Shown: positions 55,193 to 62,727 of the stretch, in pieces | Layout: each line of letters begins with the position of its first letter | How positions within the stretch are numbered: position 1 is the first letter of the stretch | Origin: Corynebacterium accolens | GTDB taxonomy: Bacteria > Actinomycetota > Actinomycetes > Mycobacteriales > Mycobacteriaceae | NCBI RefSeq assembly: GCF_023520795.1 | Contig: NZ_CP046605.1 | Span: 1,116,001 to 1,180,000 of the forward strand | Length of the DNA: 64,000 nt | Direction of reading: 5' to 3' | The notes under the pieces: generated by a model | The model's database searches: none | Told to the model about the DNA's origin: nothing | The model's input: the letters and a program-made list of their open reading frames with translations, nothing else | Made by a program: the position numbers and the translations under genes

Positions 55193-55249
55193 CCAACACA
55201 AAATGTCGTTTACCCCGACACGCCGGAAAACAACACATTTTGTCGTTTA
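55193..55249 (-). repeat. Dispersed IS-end repeat, copy 2
   Basis: On the minus strand this reads TAAACGACAAAATGTGTTG, a GGCGTGTCGGGG centre, then a second TAAACGACATTTTGTGTTGG. It matches 24812-24864 over about 53 bp with few differences. Confidence 0.6.
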
Positions 55250-55257
55250 ACCCACGA

Positions 55258-55302
55258 AACCCCGCTTCCTTCATGGATATGTATCCGGAAAGAAGCGGGG
55301 TT
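55258..55302 (-). terminator. Terminator after tRNA-Leu
   Basis: Stem AACCCCGCTTC paired with GAAGCGGGGTT; on the minus strand it ends in GGGGTTTCG. The T-tract is short. Confidence 0.65.
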
Positions 55303-55308
55303 GTACTG

Positions 55309-55382
55309 TGCCCCTGGTGAGACTCGAACTCACACTGGACGGGTTTTGAATCCGTTGCCTCTGCCAATTGGGCTACAGGGGC
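55309..55382 (-). tRNA. tRNA-Leu (CAA anticodon)
   Basis: 74 nt. Acceptor GCCCCTG/CAGGGGC, discriminator A. Anticodon loop TTCAAAA (anticodon CAA, Leu). T arm GTGAG-TTCGAGT-CTCAC. The variable loop is only about 5 nt, whereas tRNA-Leu is normally class II with a long variable arm. The reading as Leu rests on the anticodon and A73. Confidence 0.85.
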
Positions 55383-55522
55383 AATCAAAAGCGAGCGCCT
55401 TTGACTGTTGGAAATACTAGCGCAGGGGTTGGCGCAATTCCTAATTGGGGTTCCCGTCCGGTAAAAAGGCCAGCTCAAGGCGGTGAAGCTGGGTGGGGTG
55501 TCGCCGTGTCCACGGTGTTGCC

Positions 55523-55528
55523 TAGTAT
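55523..55528 (+). promoter_or_regulatory. -10 element for leaderless polA
   Basis: TAGTAT ends 7 nt before GTG 55536. In-frame ATG 55527 would lie within the -10, so the GTG is preferred. Confidence 0.5.
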
Positions 55529-55535
55529 GGGGCAG

Positions 55536-58175
55536 GTGACTTCCAATAAGACCCGCCTTTTGCTCATTGACGGCCATTCGATGGCATTTCGTGCCTTTTA
55601 TGCCCTGCCGGTGGAAAACTTTTCTACCTCCGGCGGCCAGCACACCAACGCCGTGTATGGCTTTTTATCCATGCTGTCCAATATTGTCTCTGAGGAAAGG
55701 CCGGATGCTATCGCGGTTGCCTTTGACGTTGGCCGGAAGACTTTCCGCACGGAGATGTTCCCGGATTATAAGGCGCAGCGCGAGGCCGCGCCGGAAGAAT
55801 TTAAGGGCCAAGTAGACATCATTCGCGATACCTTGGAGACCTTGGGTATTACGACGCTCTCGCGCGAAAATTACGAGGCCGACGATATTTTGGCCACCCT
55901 AGCAACCCAGGCGCAGGACTACGAGACGCTGATTGTCACCGGTGACCGCGATTATCTGCAGCTGGTTACGGATTCGACCACGGTGCTCTATCCCATGAAA
56001 GGCGTATCCACGCTGCACCGGTTTACCCCAGAAGCCGTCGAGGATAAATACGGGCTGACCCCCGCGCAGTATCCCGACTTTGCTGCCTTGCGCGGCGATC
56101 CTTCCGATAACCTCCCCGGCATTCCCAAGGTGGGAGAAAAGACCGCCACCAAGTGGATAGTCAAGTATGGAGACTTGGCTTCGCTGGTAGAGCACGCCGA
56201 AGAAATCAATGGCGTGGTGGGAAATAACTTCCGCGAACGCATCGAGCAGGTGCAGATGAACCGGAAGCTCACCCAGATGATTACAGATATGGACTTAGAC
56301 GTCGGCCCGGATGATCTGGCATTCAGGGAAGTCAAGGTTGCCGATGTTGCTGCGAAGTTCGATGAGCTAGAGTTTGGCACCAACCTGCGCGATCGTGTCT
56401 TAGCGGCCATTCCCAACGATGGCGCTGAGGCCGCTGAGCAAGTTGCGGATTCCCCAGATGTCGAGCTCACCATCGATGACGCCTCCCTGAGCGAATGGTT
56501 ACCTAACCGCGAGCACGTAGCCGTGTATGTGCAAGGTGAGGGTACCCCGGGCCAAGGCGATGCCTCTGCCATCGCTTTTGTGGACCGCAACCACCACGGC
56601 TTGCAGGTAGAACTCGGGGAGCTTTCCGCCGATGAGGAAAAGGTCTTGGTCCAGTGGCTAGAATCGCCGGCCCCTAAGTATTTCCACGCCGCGAAGGCCG
56701 CGTTCCACATGCTGGCAGGGCGCGGCATTGAGCTCGACGGGCTTGCGCACGATACGGCCTTGGCGGCGTATATCCTGCGCCCAGGCCAGCGCACCTACGA
56801 GCTTTCCGATGTCTACCAGCGCCACCTTCAAAAGTCCCTCGGCGCCGCCACGGAGCAGATGTCGTTGCTCGATAGTTCCTCCCTGGTGGATCAGGCGGCG
56901 GCAATCATGGAGCTGGCGGAAAAACTCACCGCGGAGCTGCAGGACATCGACTCTTTCGAGTTGTACACCGACCTGGAACTGCCGCTGGTGACCATCCTGG
57001 CGCGCATGGAGGCTACGGGTATCGCGGTCGATGTAGATATTTTGGAAACCCAAAAGGATGCCTTTGTGGAGCAGGTCGCGGAACAGGAACGCTCCGCGCG
57101 CGAGCTTGCTGGCGATGAAAAGCTCAACCTAAATTCTCCTAAGCAGCTGCAAAAGGTGCTTTTTGAGACCTTTGATATGCCCAAGACGAAAAAGACGAAA
57201 ACGGGCTATTCCACGGCCGCGAAGGAAATCGAGCAGCTGGCTATCAAGCACCCGCACCCGTTCTTGGATCACCTTTTGGCTCACCGCGAGTACCAAAAGA
57301 TGAAGACCACGTTGGAGGGCCTCATCAAGACCGTCCAACCGGATGGCCGCATCCACACCACCTTTAATCAGACGGTGACCTCGACGGGGCGTTTGTCTTC
57401 GACGGAACCCAATCTGCAAAACATCCCGGTGCGCACTGAGGCCGGTCGCCAGATTCGCTCGGCGTTTATCGTAGGCGAGGGATTTGAGCAGCTAATGACC
57501 GCGGACTACTCGCAGATTGAAATGCGCGTTATGGCGCACCTGTCTGCCGATCCCGGGCTGATTGAGGCCTACAAGGCCGGCGAAGATCTGCACAATTTCG
57601 TTGGTTCTAGGGTCTTCGATGTGCCCGTGGATCAGGTGACTCCTGAGCTGCGCCGCCGAGTAAAGGCCATGTCCTATGGCCTTGTCTATGGCCTGTCCGC
57701 GTTTGGACTTTCGCAGCAGCTGGGAATCCCTGCCGGTGAAGCCAAGTCCATCATGGAAAGCTACTTTGAGCGCTTTGGCGGTGTGAAGAAGTATCTGGAT
57801 GATGTCGTGGAGCAAGCCCGCAAGGATGGTTATACGGCCACGCTCTTTGGCCGCCGCCGCTACCTGCCAGAGCTCAACTCCGATAACCGGCTGGCCCGTG
57901 AAAACGCGGAACGCGCTGCTCTCAATGCGCCGATCCAGGGAACGGCCGCGGATATCATCAAGGTCGCGATGATTCGCGTGGACCGTGCGTTGCGCGATAT
58001 GAAATCACGTGTTTTGCTCCAGGTCCACGATGAATTGGTGGTGGAAGTCGCCCCCGGCGAGGCCGATCAAGTCCGCGAGATTCTTGAGCGCGAGATGGAT
58101 TCTGCCATCGAGCTGAACGTGCCACTCGAAGTCTCTGCCGGCGCCGGCACGGATTGGGACGCCGCGGCCCACTAG
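55536..58175 (+). CDS. polA: DNA polymerase I
   Basis: 879 residues. N-terminal 5'-nuclease domain (LLLIDGHSMAFRAFYALP; EADDILATLATQA; TGDRDYLQLV). The 3'-5' exonuclease-like middle domain has lost the usual catalytic Asp/Glu pattern, as in other actinobacterial Pol I. C-terminal polymerase with motif A MTADYSQIEMRVMAHLS, the O-helix RRRVKAMSYGLVYGLSAFGL and motif C LLQVHDELVVEV. It fills repair gaps and removes Okazaki primers. The long upstream in-frame extension to 55368 runs through the tRNA and is rejected. Confidence 0.97.
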   Translation: MTSNKTRLLLIDGHSMAFRAFYALPVENFSTSGGQHTNAVYGFLSMLSNIVSEERPDAIAVAFDVGRKTFRTEMFPDYKAQREAAPEEFKGQVDIIRDTLETLGITTLSRENYEADDILATLATQAQDYETLIVTGDRDYLQLVTDSTTVLYPMKGVSTLHRFTPEAVEDKYGLTPAQYPDFAALRGDPSDNLPGIPKVGEKTATKWIVKYGDLASLVEHAEEINGVVGNNFRERIEQVQMNRKLTQMITDMDLDVGPDDLAFREVKVADVAAKFDELEFGTNLRDRVLAAIPNDGAEAAEQVADSPDVELTIDDASLSEWLPNREHVAVYVQGEGTPGQGDASAIAFVDRNHHGLQVELGELSADEEKVLVQWLESPAPKYFHAAKAAFHMLAGRGIELDGLAHDTALAAYILRPGQRTYELSDVYQRHLQKSLGAATEQMSLLDSSSLVDQAAAIMELAEKLTAELQDIDSFELYTDLELPLVTILARMEATGIAVDVDILETQKDAFVEQVAEQERSARELAGDEKLNLNSPKQLQKVLFETFDMPKTKKTKTGYSTAAKEIEQLAIKHPHPFLDHLLAHREYQKMKTTLEGLIKTVQPDGRIHTTFNQTVTSTGRLSSTEPNLQNIPVRTEAGRQIRSAFIVGEGFEQLMTADYSQIEMRVMAHLSADPGLIEAYKAGEDLHNFVGSRVFDVPVDQVTPELRRRVKAMSYGLVYGLSAFGLSQQLGIPAGEAKSIMESYFERFGGVKKYLDDVVEQARKDGYTATLFGRRRYLPELNSDNRLARENAERAALNAPIQGTAADIIKVAMIRVDRALRDMKSRVLLQVHDELVVEVAPGEADQVREILEREMDSAIELNVPLEVSAGAGTDWDAAAH

Positions 58176-58179
58176 TTCG

Positions 58180-59118
58180 ATGATGACGCTTAACCGGCGC
58201 GAACGCGCCCGCATGCGCTTGGCCGCCCAGGGGCTTACGGCCCAGCGCTGGCGCACCGCTGCGGAGGCGGTTCGCGCCTTTGGCGTTACGCAAGGCCAGG
58301 ACCTGCATTCGGTGCGCCGGTCCTTGGCGCTGCGCGCAACGGATGAATCGGATAAGTCCGAGATCGTGCGCGGCTATGCGATGCGCAATACGCTGTTCGC
58401 CGCCTCCGTCAAGGATATGGGCTGGATAACCGAGCTATGCGCGAAGCCTCGAAAAGGCGATGCAGCGGTACGGGAAGCCGTGCTGCAGCTTATCGATGCC
58501 CCATTAACGCGCGCAGAATTGAAAGCACGCGCCGCCCGGGTCTTGCCCGAGCTATCTTTCTGGCACGTGGTACGCATCGCCATGGAAAGCGGGCATGCGT
58601 GTTATGTAGGCGAAGAGCAGCTCATTACTCCGGTGGAGTTAGACGGCCTGGAGGCCCTCTTTAACGGCGACTCGGTGGCCGCCACGACGGAATTGATGAC
58701 GCGCTATTTTCGCGCCCATGGTCCGGCGACGCTGCAAGACTTTGCGTGGTGGTCCAAGCTGCCCCAAAAGCTCATTCGTCCCGCAGCGGAGAATTTGCCG
58801 GATGACCTCATCCGGATAGGTAGGGAAGGCGAGGAGCTGGTCTCTACAGAGGTGCTGGAGCTGCCAGAGGTGAGAAGGAAGAAATCGGTGCTGCTATTGG
58901 GCGCCTTTGATGAATACATTTTGGGCTACCAAGATCGACTTTTTGCCATGTCAGCGGATATGCACCACGCGCTCGTTCCCGGGAACCAGGGCATTTTCCG
59001 CCGCGCCATCGTTATTGACGGCCAAGTGCGCGGCATGTGGAATAAGCAGGGGATTGAGGACTGGGGTATTCCCGCCTACGCGTCACGCCGCGTGGAACGG
59101 CAGTGGAAAGACTGCTGA
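58180..59118 (+). CDS. Winged-helix protein, AlkZ-like (HTH_42) DNA glycosylase candidate
   Basis: 312 residues. Three-winged-helix HTH_42 family. The N-terminal GVTQGQDLHSVRRSLALR (about 35-52) contains the Q-x-Q motif used by AlkZ-type interstrand-crosslink/alkyl-base glycosylases in place of an Asp. LLLGAFDEYILGYQDR (about 235-250) is the second conserved block. It starts 4 nt after polA with two consecutive ATGs (58180 and 58183). The DNA-repair role is an inference from family and context. Confidence 0.75.
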   Translation: MMTLNRRERARMRLAAQGLTAQRWRTAAEAVRAFGVTQGQDLHSVRRSLALRATDESDKSEIVRGYAMRNTLFAASVKDMGWITELCAKPRKGDAAVREAVLQLIDAPLTRAELKARAARVLPELSFWHVVRIAMESGHACYVGEEQLITPVELDGLEALFNGDSVAATTELMTRYFRAHGPATLQDFAWWSKLPQKLIRPAAENLPDDLIRIGREGEELVSTEVLELPEVRRKKSVLLLGAFDEYILGYQDRLFAMSADMHHALVPGNQGIFRRAIVIDGQVRGMWNKQGIEDWGIPAYASRRVERQWKDC

Positions 59119-59156
59119 GAAGTGCGTGAAGCAGATGAGGATTTTAAAGTAGTTCC

Positions 59157-59528
59157 ATGGAGTTTCTCGGAAAACGTATTACCTGGAAGTCCCATCCCTA
59201 CGTCTTGCGCTTTTTTGAGACTACGTGGGCAGTCATGGTCGCATACCCGGCGGGACAAATTGCTGAGAGCGGTTTAAAAGAAGCAGTAAGCAGCGATAAA
59301 TCTTACTTCATTTTCTATGCGGTTATAACTTTTGGGTTTTTCCTTTCTGCTGGCAACGCCGCCAGAGAAGGCGAGAACCCGTGGCGCTACCGAATACAGG
59401 CGGCCGGTGTAATGATCGCGGTAACTGTCATTGCCGTGGCCTTCCCGTATTCGTGGGTATTTGCGCTCATTACTATTGCTGCCGTGGTGTACTACCTCTG
59501 GCCGCGCATCGCGGTGGAATCCTCCTGA
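59157..59528 (+). CDS. Small four-helix membrane protein, unknown
   Basis: 123 residues with about three or four hydrophobic stretches (FFETTWAVMVAYPAGQI, YFIFYAVITFGFFLSAG, AAGVMIAVTVIAVAFPYSW, FALITIAAVVYYLW). No family recognised. TAAAGT ends 6 nt before the ATG and no ribosome site is present, so the message is probably leaderless. Its 3' end overlaps the convergent RDD gene by 37 nt. Confidence 0.65.
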   Translation: MEFLGKRITWKSHPYVLRFFETTWAVMVAYPAGQIAESGLKEAVSSDKSYFIFYAVITFGFFLSAGNAAREGENPWRYRIQAAGVMIAVTVIAVAFPYSWVFALITIAAVVYYLWPRIAVESS

Positions 59529-59959
59529 GGTCGCTTTTCCACTAGGCAACCGGCCAAGAGGTCAAAGGGTGTTTGGCCGATGGCTAAAACCGAAAGGCCT
59601 AAAATCGCAAGGATAATGCCGTCGATGTTCCAGCCGGTAAGCGTCAGGGGCGTGAGCAGCAGCCACGAATTGCGCAGGCACGCGGTGACAAACGGCGAGC
59701 GGGCCGGGATGATTTCGAGCTGCATCGACCATTTGCCCAGGGACGTAGACTTTTTCGTTTCCACCCACACGCGGTAGATATAGAAGACCACGGCGAGAGC
59801 GACCGCCTCGTAGATCTCTTCGGGGCGGCCGGATAAGGGGGTACCGGCAAGAGCATTAATCACCCACCGCACCACGGTGACGATGGCGGCCACGAGAAAG
59901 GCGTCGATCCACCACGCCACGGCGCGGCGCAGGGCAATTCCTAGTCTTTCGGCAATCAT
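59492..59959 (-). CDS. RDD family membrane protein
   Basis: 155 residues. N-terminal helix with RR-AVAWWIDAFLVAAIV (Arg/Asp/Asp hallmark) and conserved TSLGKWSMQLEI; three helices in all. Function of the family is uncertain (small transporter or channel-like roles are proposed). The next gene upstream on this strand is 10 bp away. Confidence 0.82.
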   Translation of the reverse strand: MIAERLGIALRRAVAWWIDAFLVAAIVTVVRWVINALAGTPLSGRPEEIYEAVALAVVFYIYRVWVETKKSTSLGKWSMQLEIIPARSPFVTACLRNSWLLLTPLTLTGWNIDGIILAILGLSVLAIGQTPFDLLAGCLVEKRPQEDSTAMRGQR

Positions 59960-59969
59960 GTTCTCTACG

Positions 59970-60701
59970 TTAGCTGTATGCGCGGCAGATGAAAATCATG
60001 CTGCCTGGGAAAACTTCCCCGCGCTGCGGGGACCACTGGCCCCACGTGATGTCTAAGCCTTCGGGCCATTCCGGTTCAATGATGTCCTCGATCAGAAATG
60101 GTCCGCGACATTGGAGCGCGCGGAACCAATCGCTGATGGTGCGGTGAAATTCGGCGTAGGTGAGCGTCCCGGCGGAATCGTGTTCCAGATAGGCGCGGTC
60201 GAAGTAACTTATCTCAGCGGTGAGGCTGGTGGGATCATCGGGGAAGATCCAGCGCATTGGGTGGGTCACGGAGAATACGAAGCGCCCACTTGGGCGCACA
60301 ACGCGGGCAACTTCCGCGAGCGCGGCATCGAGATCGGCGAGGAAGGGGAATGCGCCGAATGCAGAGAATGCCACGTCAAAGGAGTCGGTGGCGTAGGGCA
60401 GTGCCAGCGCATCGGCTTGGATGAGCGCCAACCCGGGATCTGCGTGGGCGAGCATTCCGCGGGAAATATCGCAGCCGGTGGCAAAGCGGGCGCGGGTGCT
60501 GAGCCACTGGGTGCAGGCGGCAGAACCGCAGCCGATTTCGAGGACGGCGGCAGAGGAGACATCGCCAAGCAGCTGCGCATCGGCCTCGTGCAGCATCTCT
60601 GGGCACCAATAAAAAGAGGAAAGGTACTCGGGGTGCTCGGCATGGTAGTTGGCCGCATCACCGTCCCAGTGGGATTGATTGGCGTGAGAAGGCGAAGTCA
60701 C
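59970..60701 (-). CDS. Class I SAM-dependent methyltransferase
   Basis: 243 residues. SAM motif I AAVLEIGCGSAACTQWLS (about 50-67), motif II GCDISRGMLAHA, and post-motif FDVAFSAFGAFPFLADLDAALAEVARVVRPSGRFVFSVTHPM. The substrate is unknown. GTG start with AAAGGTAA 10 nt upstream. Confidence 0.88.
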   Translation of the reverse strand: MTSPSHANQSHWDGDAANYHAEHPEYLSSFYWCPEMLHEADAQLLGDVSSAAVLEIGCGSAACTQWLSTRARFATGCDISRGMLAHADPGLALIQADALALPYATDSFDVAFSAFGAFPFLADLDAALAEVARVVRPSGRFVFSVTHPMRWIFPDDPTSLTAEISYFDRAYLEHDSAGTLTYAEFHRTISDWFRALQCRGPFLIEDIIEPEWPEGLDITWGQWSPQRGEVFPGSMIFICRAYS

Positions 60702-60950
60702 TGGGGTGGGTTACCTTTCTGGTTGGCGTCCAATATTTGCCGTATAAGCTGGACAGATGTAGGCTTTTACAAGCATGTCTATGCCACGGGTTGTTGCAGG
60801 CTATTGTAGGAAAGCTTGGGGCAATCACGCGGCGGGATCGAATGTGGCCTCTATCTCCTGTATTTGTGCAGCGCAGATGGGCTTTTAATTCGAGAGACAC
60901 GCAGTTGTCCACGAACGATTTCCTACATTTATTCGGAGCATTTTTACAAT
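60702..60950. other. Divergent promoter region of rpsA
   Basis: About 250 bp with no gene. GGAG (60935-60938) lies 12 nt before the rpsA ATG. The long untranslated stretch is where rpsA regulation would sit; no specific element is recognised. Confidence 0.4.
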
Positions 60951-62414
60951 ATGCCATCTTCTACTACCCCTCAGGTTGCGATCAACGATATCGGAACCGC
61001 AGAGGACTTCCTCGCAGCTGTAGACGCCACCATCAAGTACTTCAACGATGGTGACATTGTCGGGGGTACCGTCGTCAAGGTTGACCACGACGAGGTACTG
61101 CTGGACATCGGATACAAGACCGAAGGTGTTATCCCTTCCCGCGAGCTGTCCATCAAGCACGACGTCAACCCCGACGAAGTTGTCGAGGTCGGCGATGAGG
61201 TTGACGCGCTTGTCCTGACTAAGGAGGACAAGGAAGGCCGCCTGATCCTGTCCAAGAAGCGCGCACAGTACGAGCGCGCTTGGGGCGCCATCGAGGAGCT
61301 GCAGGCCAAGGAAGAGCCGGTTACCGGTACCGTCATCGAGGTCGTCAAGGGCGGCCTCATCCTGGACATCGGCCTGCGCGGCTTCCTGCCTGCTTCCCTC
61401 GTTGAGATGCGTCGCGTCCGCGACCTGGAGCCCTACATTGGCCAGGAGCTGGAAGCTAAGATCATCGAGCTGGACAAGCAGCGCAACAACGTTGTCCTGT
61501 CCCGCCGTGCATACCTGGAGCAGACCCAGTCCGAGGTCCGTTCCGAATTCCTGCACCAGCTGCAGAAGGGTCAGGTCCGCAAGGGCGTTGTCTCTTCCAT
61601 CGTCAACTTCGGCGCCTTCGTCGATCTTGGCGGCGTCGACGGCCTGGTTCACGTGTCCGAGCTTTCCTGGAAGCACATCGACCACCCATCTGAGGTTGTC
61701 ACCGTTGGTGACGAGGTAACCGTTGAGGTTCTGGACGTTGATCTGGACCGCGAGCGCGTTTCCCTGTCCCTGAAGGCAACCCAGGAAGACCCATGGCGCG
61801 TCTTCGCCCGCACCCACGCTGTGGGCCAGATCGTTCCGGGCAAGGTCACCAAGCTCGTTCCGTTCGGTGCGTTCGTTCGCGTCGAGGAAGGCATCGAGGG
61901 CCTGGTTCACATCTCCGAGCTGGCTCAGCGCCACGTCGAGGTTCCGGACCAGGTTGTCACCGTTGGCCAGGAAGTTATGGTCAAGGTCATCGACATCGAC
62001 CTCGAGCGTCGTCGTATCTCCTTGTCCGTCAAGCAGGCTGACGAGGACTACTCCGAAGAGTTCGATCCGTCCAAGTACGGCATGGCTGACTCCTACGACG
62101 AGCAGGGCAACTACGTGTTCCCAGAAGGCTTCGACCCGGACACCAACGAGTGGAAGGAAGGCTTCGACGAGCAGCGTCAGGCTTGGGAGGCACGCTACGC
62201 AGAGTCCGAGCGCCGCTTCAACCTGCACACCGCTCAGATCGAGCGCAACCGCGCTGCCGCCGCAGAGGCTGCAGAGTCCGCTGAAGCATCCTCCAACTAC
62301 TCTTCTGACTCCACCGATGCAGCTCCGGCATCGGAGACTCAGGCAGAGTCCGGCGGATCCTTGGCTTCTGACGAGCAGCTCGCCGCACTGCGCGACAAGC
62401 TCGCCGGCAACTAA
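60951..62414 (+). CDS. rpsA: 30S ribosomal protein S1
   Basis: 487 residues with four S1 RNA-binding domains (starting near GDIVGGTVVKVDHDEVLLDIG, GTVIEVVKGGLILDIGLRGFLPAS, GVVSSIVNFGAFVDLGGVDGLVH and GKVTKLVPFGAFVRVEEGIEGLVH). These are the usual actinobacterial number. An acidic Ala/Ser/Glu-rich C-terminal tail follows. It recruits mRNA to the ribosome. The start MPSSTTPQ matches homologues; the longer frame from 60816 is not supported. Confidence 0.97.
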   Translation: MPSSTTPQVAINDIGTAEDFLAAVDATIKYFNDGDIVGGTVVKVDHDEVLLDIGYKTEGVIPSRELSIKHDVNPDEVVEVGDEVDALVLTKEDKEGRLILSKKRAQYERAWGAIEELQAKEEPVTGTVIEVVKGGLILDIGLRGFLPASLVEMRRVRDLEPYIGQELEAKIIELDKQRNNVVLSRRAYLEQTQSEVRSEFLHQLQKGQVRKGVVSSIVNFGAFVDLGGVDGLVHVSELSWKHIDHPSEVVTVGDEVTVEVLDVDLDRERVSLSLKATQEDPWRVFARTHAVGQIVPGKVTKLVPFGAFVRVEEGIEGLVHISELAQRHVEVPDQVVTVGQEVMVKVIDIDLERRRISLSVKQADEDYSEEFDPSKYGMADSYDEQGNYVFPEGFDPDTNEWKEGFDEQRQAWEARYAESERRFNLHTAQIERNRAAAAEAAESAEASSNYSSDSTDAAPASETQAESGGSLASDEQLAALRDKLAGN

Positions 62415-62466
62415 GACGCCTTTGGAGCTTAAGGTGAGATAGTCCCTAACTCCACGCAGCTGCACT

Positions 62467-62515
62467 AGCCGCGTCCTTCTCCTTCGGGGAGGCAGGACGC
62501 GGCTTTGTGACTTTT
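62467..62515 (+). terminator. Terminator after rpsA
   Basis: Stem AGCCGCGTCC/GGACGCGGCT with a GC-rich inner hairpin (CTCC-TTCG-GGGAG), followed by TTGTGACTTTT. Confidence 0.8.
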
Positions 62516-62633
62516 ATGACAGTATATGCAAACGATTGCCCGGTATTTTTCGTTTGCGGGTTCTTGACCTGCGGCAAAGCAATGGCGCCTGCAAAAAAGA
62601 CAACTATCCCCACTTAAGACCACTAAATTGGGC

Positions 62634-62662
62634 TTTTGTTTGTGTTGCCTCTCACTTATAAT
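62634..62662 (+). promoter_or_regulatory. Promoter of the PTS gene
   Basis: A consensus TATAAT (62657-62662) with TTTTGT 17 bp upstream. Predicted RNA start about 62669, leaving a leader of about 59 nt before the GTG. Confidence 0.65.
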
Positions 62663-62675
62663 CCAAGTGTGACGT

Positions 62676-62708
62676 AATAGCCAGTTGAGTACTGACTATT
62701 GTTTTGTC
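62676..62708 (+). promoter_or_regulatory. Hairpin in the PTS gene leader (operator or attenuator)
   Basis: AATAGCCAGT (62676-62685) and ACTGACTATT (62691-62700) form an inverted repeat with one mismatch and a 5-nt centre, followed by GTTTTGTCTTT. It lies wholly within the predicted leader, so it could be a repressor site or an attenuator. Confidence 0.5.
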
Positions 62709-62727
62709 TTTATGCAAGGAGTATGAA

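Larger units (their letters stand above)
54729..55249 (+). mobile_element. Decayed insertion sequence with TAAACGACA-type inverted repeats
   Basis: The left tip TAAACGACAGAATGTGTTG (54729-54747) is matched by the reverse complement of the right tip at 55231-55249 (TAAACGACAAAATGTGTTG), with one mismatch. About 520 bp remain, too short for a full element; it is internally deleted. It contains a degenerate zinc-ribbon transposase start. Confidence 0.6.

Noticed and set aside
55300-55400. Prophage or ICE integration at tRNA-Leu
   Set aside because: No duplicated tRNA 3' end, integrase or phage genes are found; only an IS remnant is adjacent.
55368-55535. Longer N-terminus for polA from 55368
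   Set aside because: It overlaps the tRNA-Leu gene and lacks homology to Pol I N-termini.
60885-62465. 526-codon open frame antisense to rpsA
   Set aside because: Mirror of the strongly biased rpsA codon usage; no homology-like motifs, no ribosome site, and rpsA is certain.
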